Below, in pieces: positions 7,022 through 13,822 of a DNA stretch of 21,075 bases. Position 1 is the first letter of the stretch. The number at the start of each line of letters is the position of its first letter. The stretch spans positions 1 to 21,075 of the forward strand of contig JBBSQW010000050.1 in NCBI GenBank assembly GCA_038243635.1, in the 5' to 3' direction. The DNA comes from Pseudopedobacter sp038243635. GTDB taxonomy: Bacteria; Bacteroidota; Bacteroidia; Sphingobacteriales; Sphingobacteriaceae. The notes beneath the pieces were generated by a model. It was not told where the DNA came from. It worked only from the letters and a program-made list of their open reading frames with translations, and searched no databases. The position numbers and the translations under genes were made by a program.

Positions 7022-7861
7022 TTAATTTTTAATAAACTTTGCAGCAACCCACAAATCCTTTTTCTTGTGACTCACATAATTAATTCCGTATTTACCAGCT
7101 TCTTCACTAATCATTTGCAAATCCGGTTCTTCGTAAAAACCACTGAAAAATATAATCCCATCTTGAACTAAAACTTGTGAATATCTTTCAATCTGGTCAA
7201 GCAATATATTACGATTGATATTTGCTAAAATCACCTCATATTGCTCGTTAGGAATAACCTCTTTTGACCCACATAACGCTTCTAAATTACTGATAGCGTT
7301 TAGTGATGCGTTTTCTAAAGTGCTCTCGTAACAAATTGGGTCATAATCAATTGCCATTAAAGATTTAGCGCCTAATTTACTCGCTAAAATTGCCAAAATT
7401 GCCGTCCCACAGCCCATATCTAAAATAGTTTTATCAACCACATCAGTTTCCAACAAGTACTCCATAATCATCGCTGTAGTTTGGTGATGTCCCGTACCGA
7501 AAGACATTTTGGGGTCAATTATAACCTCATACTTAAAAACAGGTTTAGGCTGATGAAAAGTAGCTCTAACATAAACTTGATCTTTAATTTCGATCGGCTC
7601 AAAATTACTCTCCCACACCTCATTCCAATTTTGTTGTTCCACATGGTTAACCGTATAAGTAAATTCACAATTTTCCGTATAGTTTCCTATCGTAATTTTT
7701 AAGAGTTCTTCGTTATAGTCTGATTCAGCTATATAAGCTTTAAATCCACCTTCTGTTTCTTCAAAAGTATCGTAATTGATTTCGCCCAACATTGCAATAA
7801 GGATATCCGTGTGATAGCTTTCTGAAGAATTTACCGTAAAAACCAGCTCTTTATAGTTCAT
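7022..7861 (-). CDS. prmA: Ribosomal protein L11 methyltransferase
   Basis: A SAM-dependent enzyme that trimethylates ribosomal protein L11 in the cytosol. The 279-residue protein has an N-terminal recognition domain (about 1-95) and a class I methyltransferase domain. Visible motifs are I-D-P-K-M-S-F-G-T-G-H-H-Q-T-T (about 115-129, PrmA-specific), the SAM loop L-D-M-G-C-G-T-A-I-L (about 147-156), the acidic end of strand 2 in A-I-D-Y-D-P, and V-I-L-A-N-I-N, the family form of the N-P-P-Y-like motif. The ATG at 7861 follows an A-rich leader. It is the first gene of the minus-strand prmA-mpl group and is divergent from the SDR gene at 8034. The protein recognised is inferred from family, not from this sequence. 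Confidence 0.92.
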   Translation of the reverse strand: MNYKELVFTVNSSESYHTDILIAMLGEINYDTFEETEGGFKAYIAESDYNEELLKITIGNYTENCEFTYTVNHVEQQNWNEVWESNFEPIEIKDQVYVRATFHQPKPVFKYEVIIDPKMSFGTGHHQTTAMIMEYLLETDVVDKTILDMGCGTAILAILASKLGAKSLMAIDYDPICYESTLENASLNAISNLEALCGSKEVIPNEQYEVILANINRNILLDQIERYSQVLVQDGIIFFSGFYEEPDLQMISEEAGKYGINYVSHKKKDLWVAAKFIKN

Positions 7862-7881
7862 TTTTTTGTTTAAAATTTAAA

Positions 7882-8025
7882 ATGCAAATAACCACAAATA
7901 ATTGGGCAATTGAAAAGCTTTTGAACCTTTCAGAAGCAAAAATTTCAGAAAGTTATTGATGTTATATAATGTTAAAATTACCGGATGACGTATTAATTGG
8001 TAAAATTATTGCGCAAATTCATTAA
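7882..8025 (+). other. MicroORF interrupted by an in-frame TGA, upstream of the SDR gene
   Basis: An ATG at 7882 opens a frame M-Q-I-T-T-N-N-W-A-I-E-K-L-L-N ending S-E-S-Y at a TGA (7957-7959). The same frame continues C-Y-I-M-L-K-L-P-D-D-V-L-I-G-K to TAA at 8023-8025, 8 nt before the SDR start codon. The second part has its own ATG at 7969. Both halves read like ordinary soluble protein. Possibilities are a decayed short gene, two leader peptides, or chance. No family is recognised. Confidence 0.25.
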
Positions 8026-8033
8026 AAACAGCG

Positions 8034-8804
8034 ATGAATAGATTTGAAAACAAGAACATTTTAATTACCGGCAGCACATCTGGAATAGGAAAAGCTTGCG
8101 CTATACGTTTTGCTGAAGAAGGTGCAAATATTATTCTAAACGGATTAGAATTTGACAATTGCGAGCCAATCTTGGTTGAACAACTTGAGCAATATGGAAG
8201 CAGAGTCAAATTGATTAATAAGGACATTAGCAAACCAGAAAATGTAATAGCATTAGTTAATGAAGCTATTGCCAGCTTCGGCTCTTTGGACGTTTTAGTA
8301 AACAACGCTGGGGTAGAGAGAAATGCAAATTTTTGGGATGTAACACCCGAAGATTACGATTTAGTGATGAACACAAATTTGAAAGCTGCTTTTTTCGGCA
8401 CCCAAGCTTTTGTAAAATTTTGTCAAAAAGAAGACCGGGGTGGCGTGGTAATCAATATGAGTTCAGTACATGAAGAAATTATATTCCCTCACTTTGCATC
8501 ATATTGCGCCAGTAAAGGTGGCTTAAAGATGTTGATGAGAAATCTTGCTACGGAATTAGCGCCCCTAAATATCAGAATAAACAATGTAGCACCCGGCGCC
8601 ATTGCCACACCCATTAATAAAAAGGTGATGACAGACCATGCAAAAATGGATGCACTATTAAAAAACATTCCAATGAAACGAATGGGAACCCCAGATGAAG
8701 TTGCTGGAATTGTTGCCTTTTTAGCAAGTGAGGATGCTAGTTATGTAACCGGAAGCACTTACTTTATTGATGGTGGCTTAACTTACCATTATGAAGAACA
8801 GTAG
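8034..8804 (+). CDS. Short-chain dehydrogenase, glucose 1-dehydrogenase-like
   Basis: An NAD(P)-dependent oxidoreductase of the classical SDR family, 256 residues, cytosolic. The cofactor loop is T-G-S-T-S-G-I-G (12-19) and N-N-A-G is at 90-93. The catalytic Ser lies in N-M-S-S-V-H-E (S144), with Tyr and Lys in Y-C-A-S-K (Y157, K161); the 13-residue Ser-Tyr spacing is normal. The segments S-S-V-H-E and I-N-N-V-A-P-G-A-I-A-T-P-I-N resemble Bacillus-type glucose 1-dehydrogenases, the basis for the substrate guess. The C-terminus (Y-H-Y-E-E-Q) differs from the Bacillus enzymes, so other sugars or alcohols are possible. It is a single gene between divergent prmA and convergent tpiA and shares a terminator with the latter. 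Confidence 0.85.
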   Translation: MNRFENKNILITGSTSGIGKACAIRFAEEGANIILNGLEFDNCEPILVEQLEQYGSRVKLINKDISKPENVIALVNEAIASFGSLDVLVNNAGVERNANFWDVTPEDYDLVMNTNLKAAFFGTQAFVKFCQKEDRGGVVINMSSVHEEIIFPHFASYCASKGGLKMLMRNLATELAPLNIRINNVAPGAIATPINKKVMTDHAKMDALLKNIPMKRMGTPDEVAGIVAFLASEDASYVTGSTYFIDGGLTYHYEEQ

Positions 8805-8860
8805 TTTTTAGACCAAAAGTAAAAGACTGAATACCAAAAGCTTAACGGTACAATTTTTAA

Positions 8861-8893
8861 CAAAGCCCGAAAGAAAAAATCGTTCGGGCTTTG
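8861..8893. terminator. Bidirectional hairpin between convergent SDR gene and tpiA
   Basis: CAAAGCCCGAA pairs perfectly with TTCGGGCTTTG, an 11-bp GC-containing stem with an 11-nt A-rich loop. T runs on either side are short. The position between two convergent stops (8804 and 8980) supports use by both genes. Confidence 0.75.
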
Positions 8894-8979
8894 TAGGGTA
8901 ATAACCTTTTGAAAGTCTGAAGTTTAATTAAGCTATAAAGATATTTTAAGCTTTCCACCTTAGCTTTTAGGCTTTATAC

Positions 8980-9747
8980 TTAGCTATTAAACGCTTTAGC
9001 AATATCTACGAAATCTCTTGATTTTAACGAAGCACCACCAATCAATCCACCGTCAATATCCGCTTGAGAAAATAACTCGTCCGCGTTTTTTGGGTTACAG
9101 CTACCACCGTACAAAATTGTAGTGTTTTGCGCTACCGTTTCGCCATACTTACTTGCAATTTCTTTACGAATGAAAGCATGTATTTCTTGCGCTTGTGCGG
9201 AACTTGCCGTAACGCCAGTACCTATTGCCCAAACTGGCTCGTAAGCAATTACTAACTTACTAAAATCTGCTTCGCTTAAATGAAAAGTTCCTTCTGCTAA
9301 TTGAGATTTTACAATATCGAAATAAGTTCCACCTTCTCTTTCAGTCAAAGTCTCACCGATACAAAAAATTGGTTTCAAACCGTTTTTTAAAGCAATATCT
9401 GTTTTCTTTGCCAATAGCGCATTATCTTCTCCAAAATACTGTCTGCGTTCAGAGTGACCTAAAATCACATATTCAACACCAACAGAAGTTAACATGGAAG
9501 CAGAAATTTCGCCTGTATAAGCACCAGACTCTTCTTGATGGGCATTTTGCGCACCCACGCTAACTTGCTGGTGACCGTTTGCTAAAGCAGTCAAACTATG
9601 TAAATGGATATATGGTGCACAAACAACAACTTGTTGGTCTCCTCTAATTTCGTCTTTAACCATGTTAACCACCTCAGAAAAAAGAGATAATCCCTCGGTA
9701 TAATTTTTATTCATTTTCCAGTTTCCTGCTACAATTTTCTTTCTCAT
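8980..9747 (-). CDS. tpiA: Triosephosphate isomerase
   Basis: Interconverts dihydroxyacetone phosphate and glyceraldehyde 3-phosphate in glycolysis and gluconeogenesis; a cytosolic dimer. The 255-residue TIM barrel has every key element: N9 and K11 in A-G-N-W-K-M-N, the catalytic His in I-L-G-H-S-E-R-R (H98), the catalytic Glu in A-Y-E-P-V-W (E170), the flexible loop 6 P-V-W-A-I-G-T-G, and the phosphate-binding Y-G-G-S and G-G-L-I-G-G-A-S. The ATG at 9747-9745 is 4 nt after the stop of the GlmU-like gene, so they form one transcription unit. The stop at 8980 lies close to the shared terminator at 8861-8893. Confidence 0.97.
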   Translation of the reverse strand: MRKKIVAGNWKMNKNYTEGLSLFSEVVNMVKDEIRGDQQVVVCAPYIHLHSLTALANGHQQVSVGAQNAHQEESGAYTGEISASMLTSVGVEYVILGHSERRQYFGEDNALLAKKTDIALKNGLKPIFCIGETLTEREGGTYFDIVKSQLAEGTFHLSEADFSKLVIAYEPVWAIGTGVTASSAQAQEIHAFIRKEIASKYGETVAQNTTILYGGSCNPKNADELFSQADIDGGLIGGASLKSRDFVDIAKAFNS

Positions 9748-9751
9748 AATT

Positions 9752-10927
9752 CTAAAATCTTCTGTGTTGTATTGTATTATTAAATATATTGGTTAGGATA
9801 TTTTTTTCTGTTTCACTAAACATCATCCCGCGTCGCTCAAATACTTTGGTAACGGTTTCAAACATCTTTTCAATACTATAAACTTCAAAACCGTGTGCGC
9901 CACCCCAAGCAAAATCAGCTACGTAGTTCCTTGGAAAACCTGCACCAAAAACGTTAGCACCCACGCCAACTACTGTACCCGTATTAAACATAGTATTTAT
10001 GCCACACTTAGCATGATCGGCCATAATCAGTCCACAAAATTGTAGACCAGTTTTACGAAAACGTTGTTTTGTATAGTCCCAAAGTTTTACTTCGGCATAG
10101 TTATTTTTTAGGTTAGAATTGTTGGTATCTGCGCCAATATTACACCATTCGCCCAATACCGAATTACCTAAATAACCTTCGTGTCCTTTAGCAGAATTAC
10201 CCCAAATCACCGCGTTATTAATCTCACCGCCAACTCTTGAATTTGGACCTATGGTTGTTGGTCCGTATATTTTAGTTCCCATTTTAATCTGAGAATCATT
10301 ACATAAAGCCAAGCCTCCTCTAATATGCGAACCCTCCCAAACTTGGCTATTTTTTCCTAAATAAATAGGACCTGTTTTGGTATTAAAAGTACTGCACTCG
10401 GCTATAACTCCTTCCTCAACAAAAATATCATCACCAATAACAATGTTTGTTTCACTCAGCTTTTGTGAAACCCTTCCTGCTGTTAAAACATCGAAATCCG
10501 CTCGCATTGCATCAGTATTAAACTTAAACAAATCTTCGGGATACGTTATCTTAAGAAGTATTTCATCAAAGGCTACGCTTTTAAACTCGCTTAGATTAGC
10601 CCAATTAATTTCTTGTTTTTTGGTTCTTACCGCAATACAATTTTCGTCGCCTATCAAAGCTTCTCCGTCTTTCAAAGCATCAATTGCGATAAGCAACGCT
10701 TTATTAGGGCAAACGGAACCGTTTATAAATAGATTATTCTTACTCGTTTTTAAAGGAAACTTATCTTGTAAATAAGGTTGTGTTTGATAAAAACCGGCTG
10801 TTTTATAATGAAAAAGCCACTTTTCGGAAATTTTCATTATCCCAATTCGTAAATCAGCAACCGGACGAGTATAGGTTAGCGGCAGTAGGCTTTCACGAGA
10901 TTGATCATCAAAAAAAATGATTGTCAT
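9752..10927 (-). CDS. GlmU-like sugar-1-phosphate nucleotidyltransferase/acetyltransferase (Bacteroidota type)
   Basis: A probable bifunctional enzyme for UDP-GlcNAc synthesis (GlcN-1-P acetylation and uridylylation), the form that stands in for classical GlmU in many Bacteroidota. The start is placed at the ATG at 10927-10925 (M-T-I-I-F-F-D-D), giving 391 residues; the upstream extension to 10954 runs into a terminator and is unlikely. The N-terminal half begins F-F-D-D-Q-S-R-E-S-L-L-P-L-T-Y-T-R-P, the family signature, rather than the canonical L-A-A-G-x-G-T-R-M loop. The C-terminal half is a left-handed beta-helix of hexapeptide repeats (I-Y-G-P-T-T-I-G-P-N-S and neighbours). It also has the conserved block G-H-E-G-Y-L-G-N-S-V-L-G-E-W-C-N-I-G. 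Whether both activities are present is inferred from the family. Gene order is rpmE2, this gene, tpiA. Confidence 0.82.
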   Translation of the reverse strand: MTIIFFDDQSRESLLPLTYTRPVADLRIGIMKISEKWLFHYKTAGFYQTQPYLQDKFPLKTSKNNLFINGSVCPNKALLIAIDALKDGEALIGDENCIAVRTKKQEINWANLSEFKSVAFDEILLKITYPEDLFKFNTDAMRADFDVLTAGRVSQKLSETNIVIGDDIFVEEGVIAECSTFNTKTGPIYLGKNSQVWEGSHIRGGLALCNDSQIKMGTKIYGPTTIGPNSRVGGEINNAVIWGNSAKGHEGYLGNSVLGEWCNIGADTNNSNLKNNYAEVKLWDYTKQRFRKTGLQFCGLIMADHAKCGINTMFNTGTVVGVGANVFGAGFPRNYVADFAWGGAHGFEVYSIEKMFETVTKVFERRGMMFSETEKNILTNIFNNTIQHRRF

Positions 10928-10932
10928 AGTGC

Positions 10933-10971
10933 AAAAAAACAAAAAAAGTCCCAACTTTCAAGAAGGGACTT
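10933..10971 (-). terminator. Terminator after rpmE2, directly in front of the GlmU-like gene
   Basis: On the minus strand AAGTCCC pairs with GGGACTT around an 11-nt loop, followed by T7, G and T7 (10947-10941 and 10939-10933). The T tract ends about 5 nt before the downstream ATG at 10927. It would end the L31 mRNA unless read through. Confidence 0.8.
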
Positions 10972-10996
10972 AATATATTGTAAATCTTTTTTCAGA

Positions 10997-11245
10997 TTAT
11001 TTTTTAGCGTAACGTGTTTTGAATTTGTCAATACGTCCTGCAGTATCAACCAATTTCATTTTACCAGTGTAAAAAGGGTGTGAAGTATGAGAGATCTCTA
11101 GTTTTACTAAAGGGTACTCGTTTCCGTCTTCCCACTTAACAGTTTCATTTGTGTTGATACAAGATTTAGTGATAAAAGAATACTCGTTAGACATATCTTT
11201 AAAAACAACTAATCTATAGTTCGATGGATGCAAATCTTTTTTCAT
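10997..11245 (-). CDS. rpmE2: Large-subunit ribosomal protein L31, type B (zinc-independent)
   Basis: A structural protein of the 50S subunit that helps bridge the two subunits. The 82-residue sequence begins M-K-K-D-L-H-P-S-N-Y-R and has the type B marks: the I-S-H-T-S-H-P-F-Y-T-G block, the insertion before it, and the R-I-D-K-F-K-T-R-Y C-terminus. Type A L31 carries a zinc-binding C-x-x-C pair; here only C29 is present, so zinc cannot be held that way. In some bacteria type B replaces type A when zinc is scarce; I see no obvious Zur-type palindrome next to the start. It is divergent from iscS, with 350 bases between, and is followed by its own terminator. Confidence 0.95.
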   Translation of the reverse strand: MKKDLHPSNYRLVVFKDMSNEYSFITKSCINTNETVKWEDGNEYPLVKLEISHTSHPFYTGKMKLVDTAGRIDKFKTRYAKK

Positions 11246-11358
11246 GCTATTTCTTAATTCTTTACCTAATTTTTAGGAGGTGCAAATATATTAAATTATT
11301 ATTGAACTTCGCAAACACGAATTGAAAATTATTAAAATAGTCGTCTTCCCTCATTTTA

Positions 11359-11454
11359 ACAAACAGTAACTCTACCCGTAATCATCAATCACACAAACAT
11401 TATTGTGCAAACTAAACTTAAATAATGTTGAATAACGATTATACGGGTGTTTGT
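11359..11454. repeat. Three-tier nested inverted repeat
   Basis: The outer arms are ACAAACA (11359-11365) and TGTTTGT (11448-11454). The middle arms are ACCCGTAATC (11374-11383) and GATT-AT-ACGGGT (11437-11448), paired with a 2-nt bulge. The inner arms are AACATTATT (11396-11404) and AATAATGTT (11421-11429), a perfect 9-bp match with a 16-nt loop. The outer and middle right arms share T11448. The whole could fold as one long interrupted hairpin in DNA or RNA. It begins 114 bp from the rpmE2 start and ends 142 bp from the iscS start. Confidence 0.65.
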
Positions 11455-11559
11455 CTTAACCGCGTAATTCGTGACACAAAAGTCTTCAAAATTGCATTTT
11501 AATGACCAATTCTCCAAGCTCTAGCCAACATATATTATAGTGCTGAAGAACTTTTTCCT

Positions 11560-11567
11560 TACATTTG
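11560..11567 (+). promoter_or_regulatory. Candidate -7 promoter element for iscS
   Basis: TACATTTG matches the Bacteroidota -7 consensus TAnnTTTG exactly and would give a 5' leader of about 20 nt before the ATG at 11596. No perfect -33 TTTG is seen about 19 nt upstream. Confidence 0.5.
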
Positions 11568-11595
11568 CGATGTATTTAAATCAAATCTAAATAAG

Positions 11596-12810
11596 ATGTT
11601 AAAAACCCCTATATATTTAGACAACAATGCGACTACTCAGTTAGACCCAAGAGTGCTGGAAGCAATGTTGCCTTACTTTACAGAAAAATTTGGAAACGCA
11701 GCAAGTAGAAACCACCCTTTTGGTTGGGCTGCAGAAGAAGGTGTGGATTATGCCCGCGAACAAGTGGCAAAATTAATAGGCGCATCAGAAAAAGAAATCA
11801 TTTTCACATCAGGTGCAACCGAGTCTGATAACTTGGCAATCAAAGGTGTTTATGAAATGTACAAAGAAAAAGGTAACCATATCATTACCTTAACTACTGA
11901 ACATAAAGCGGTTTTAGATGCCTGTAAACATTTAGAGAAATTAGGCGCTAATATTACTTATTTAGATGTTGAATCTGACGGTTTAGTTGATTTGAATAAA
12001 TTAGATGCAGCATTTACAGATCAAACGATATTGGTTGCCATGATGTATGCTAATAACGAGATTGGCGTAATACAACCAGTTAAACAAATTGCTGCGTTAG
12101 CGCACAAGCATGGTGCTTTATATTTTACAGATGCAGTACAAGCGGTTGGTAAAATACCAGTAAACGTAATTGAAGACGGTATTGATTTGTTAGCACTTTC
12201 TGCACATAAAATGTACGGACCAAAAGGTGTTGGCGCATTGTACGTTAGAAGAAAGAATCCGAGAGTTAAAGTTACATCACAAATGGATGGCGGCGGTCAC
12301 GAACGTGGAATGCGCTCTGGTACATTAAACGTTCCAGGTATTGTAGGTTTGGGTAAAGCTTGCGAGCTTGCTTATAACGAAATGGAAGAAGAAGCTAAAA
12401 GGTTATCTGCTTTACGCGATAAATTAGAAAGCGGTTTAACTATTTTGGAAGAATCTTACATAAACGGAAACGTGGAGCACAGATTGCCACATACAGCAAA
12501 CATTTCTTTTAAATATGTTGAAGGAGAAGGTTTGATGATGGCAATGAAAGACATGGCGGTTTCTTCGGGTTCTGCTTGTACTTCTGCATCTTTAGAACCA
12601 TCTTACGTATTAAAAAGCTTAGGTTTATCTGACGATTTGGCGCATTCTTCTATCCGTTTTGGATTAGGAAGGTTTACAACGGAAGAAGAAGTTGATTTCG
12701 CTATTGAAAATACTTTAAAGGCAGTTAATCACTTAAGAGAACTTTCTCCGTTATGGGAAATGTTTAAAGAAGGCATAGATCTTGACTCTATTGAGTGGGC
12801 AGCACATTAG
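11596..12810 (+). CDS. iscS: Cysteine desulfurase
   Basis: A PLP enzyme that takes sulfur from cysteine (releasing alanine) and passes it as persulfide to IscU; cytosolic dimer. At 404 residues it matches the IscS group. The N-terminus Y-L-D-N-N-A-T-T-Q is the family signature. The PLP lysine is K205 in L-S-A-H-K-M-Y-G-P-K, with T-E-H-K contributing to the cofactor site. The active-site cysteine is C328 in S-S-G-S-A-C-T-S-A-S on the extended loop typical of IscS-type rather than SufS-type desulfurases. It leads the iscS-iscU-iscA run, with 78 nt to iscU. No IscR regulator gene is adjacent. Expression probably comes from the TACATTTG box upstream. Confidence 0.96.
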   Translation: MLKTPIYLDNNATTQLDPRVLEAMLPYFTEKFGNAASRNHPFGWAAEEGVDYAREQVAKLIGASEKEIIFTSGATESDNLAIKGVYEMYKEKGNHIITLTTEHKAVLDACKHLEKLGANITYLDVESDGLVDLNKLDAAFTDQTILVAMMYANNEIGVIQPVKQIAALAHKHGALYFTDAVQAVGKIPVNVIEDGIDLLALSAHKMYGPKGVGALYVRRKNPRVKVTSQMDGGGHERGMRSGTLNVPGIVGLGKACELAYNEMEEEAKRLSALRDKLESGLTILEESYINGNVEHRLPHTANISFKYVEGEGLMMAMKDMAVSSGSACTSASLEPSYVLKSLGLSDDLAHSSIRFGLGRFTTEEEVDFAIENTLKAVNHLRELSPLWEMFKEGIDLDSIEWAAH

Positions 12811-12888
12811 AACGCAGTCTTAAAAAAGTCAACAATATTAAATAAGTAAAACATAAGCCTTTTTTAAAGAGGCGTAATAAATAAACAC

Positions 12889-13302
12889 ATGGCATATTCA
12901 GATAAAGTAATTGATCATTACAGCAACCCAAGAAACGTTGGTACACTTGATAAAGCAAAAAAAAGCGTTGGAACAGGTTTAGTTGGCGCACCAGAATGTG
13001 GTGATGTGATGCGTTTGCAAATTGAGGTCGATGAAAATCACATGATCACCGACGCTAAATTTAAAACTTTTGGTTGTGGTTCTGCAATTGCATCTTCTTC
13101 TTTAGCTACAGAATGGTTAAAAGGAAAAAGTATCGATGATGCTTTAACGATTGACAATATGGACATCGTTGAGGAGCTAGCATTGCCACCAGTAAAAATC
13201 CATTGTTCTGTTTTGGCAGAAGACGCTATTAAATCTGCAATTAACGATTACCGCGTTAAAAACGGAATGGAAGCTATTGAATTAGAGAAATCACATCATT
13301 AA
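12889..13302 (+). CDS. iscU: Fe-S cluster assembly scaffold protein
   Basis: The scaffold on which [2Fe-2S] clusters form from IscS-derived sulfur and iron before transfer to target proteins; cytosolic. In this 137-residue protein the ligand set is complete: C37 in A-P-E-C-G-D (with D39), C63 in F-G-C-G-S-A, and H105-C106 in K-I-H-C-S. The L-P-P-V-K chaperone-binding motif (99-103), recognised by HscA-type Hsp70, is intact even though no hscA or hscB gene is in the window. The N-terminus Y-S-D-K-V-I-D-H-Y is typical of IscU rather than SufU, which lacks the L-P-P-V-K motif. It is the middle gene of the isc trio. Confidence 0.96.
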   Translation: MAYSDKVIDHYSNPRNVGTLDKAKKSVGTGLVGAPECGDVMRLQIEVDENHMITDAKFKTFGCGSAIASSSLATEWLKGKSIDDALTIDNMDIVEELALPPVKIHCSVLAEDAIKSAINDYRVKNGMEAIELEKSHH

Positions 13303-13383
13303 TTGTATTGCGATATGAGTAATGCGTATAGAGACTTTGTAAATTACGCTATACTCAACACGCAAATCTCAATACTTTAAAAA

Positions 13384-13710
13384 ATGGTAACAATAACAGA
13401 TAAAGCAAAAATCAAAATAGAAGAACTAATTAGAGATACAGGTTTGGATGAGTCTTATTTCCTACGTGTTTCTGTGAAAGGTGGCGGTTGTTCTGGCTTG
13501 TCTTACAATATGGATTTCGATAACGAAGCTCAAAAAGGCGATCAGGAATTTGAAGATAAGGGGATGAAAATTGTTTTAGATATGAAATCTTTTCTTTATT
13601 TAGCCGGAACCGAGCTTGATTTTTCTGACGGCTTAAATGGAAAAGGATTTAATTTTATTAATCCCAATGCATCTCGTACTTGTGGGTGTGGAGAAAGTTT
13701 TTCTGTATAG
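13384..13710 (+). CDS. iscA: A-type iron-sulfur carrier protein
   Basis: HesB/IscA-family carrier that accepts an Fe-S cluster or iron and delivers it to apo-proteins. The 108-residue protein shows the three conserved cysteines: C36 in G-G-G-C-S-G-L and C100/C102 in T-C-G-C-G near the C-terminus. The F-x-N-P-N-A motif before the last pair is also present. IscA, SufA and ErpA are hard to separate by sequence; its position directly after iscU (81 nt) supports iscA. The spacer before it carries CTCA-type low-complexity words. A strong terminator follows 19 nt after the stop, closing the operon. Confidence 0.93.
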   Translation: MVTITDKAKIKIEELIRDTGLDESYFLRVSVKGGGCSGLSYNMDFDNEAQKGDQEFEDKGMKIVLDMKSFLYLAGTELDFSDGLNGKGFNFINPNASRTCGCGESFSV

Positions 13711-13729
13711 CTTCATTTTACATATTTTA

Positions 13730-13762
13730 ACAAAAGGGCGTCTTTTTAAGATGCCCTTTTGT
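13730..13762 (+). terminator. Strong terminator closing the isc operon
   Basis: ACAAAAGGGC pairs with GCCCTTTTGT. The stem continues through a G-T wobble and TCTT/AAGA with a TTT loop, 15 pairs in all, and T-rich sequence follows. Confidence 0.9.
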
Positions 13763-13822
13763 ATTTTTATATAAATAGACTAATATTGTTATTTCGTTAT
13801 AACGCCAATTAGCTCTTTTAAG

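Larger units (their letters stand above)
11246..11595. other. Divergent regulatory spacer between rpmE2 and iscS
   Basis: 350 bases without a convincing ORF. It contains the three-tier nested inverted repeat (11359-11454), the iscS promoter candidate (11560-11567) and, on the plus strand, an isolated AGGAGG at 11275-11280 that precedes no start codon in frame with anything. Confidence 0.6.

Noticed and set aside
7957..7959. In-frame TGA considered as a selenocysteine codon
   Set aside because: The frame has no recognisable selenoprotein family and no convincing stem-loop directly after the TGA; decay or chance is simpler.
11275..11280. AGGAGG that looks like a perfect Shine-Dalgarno site
   Set aside because: No start codon with an open frame follows at a suitable distance; the host's genes generally lack such sites.
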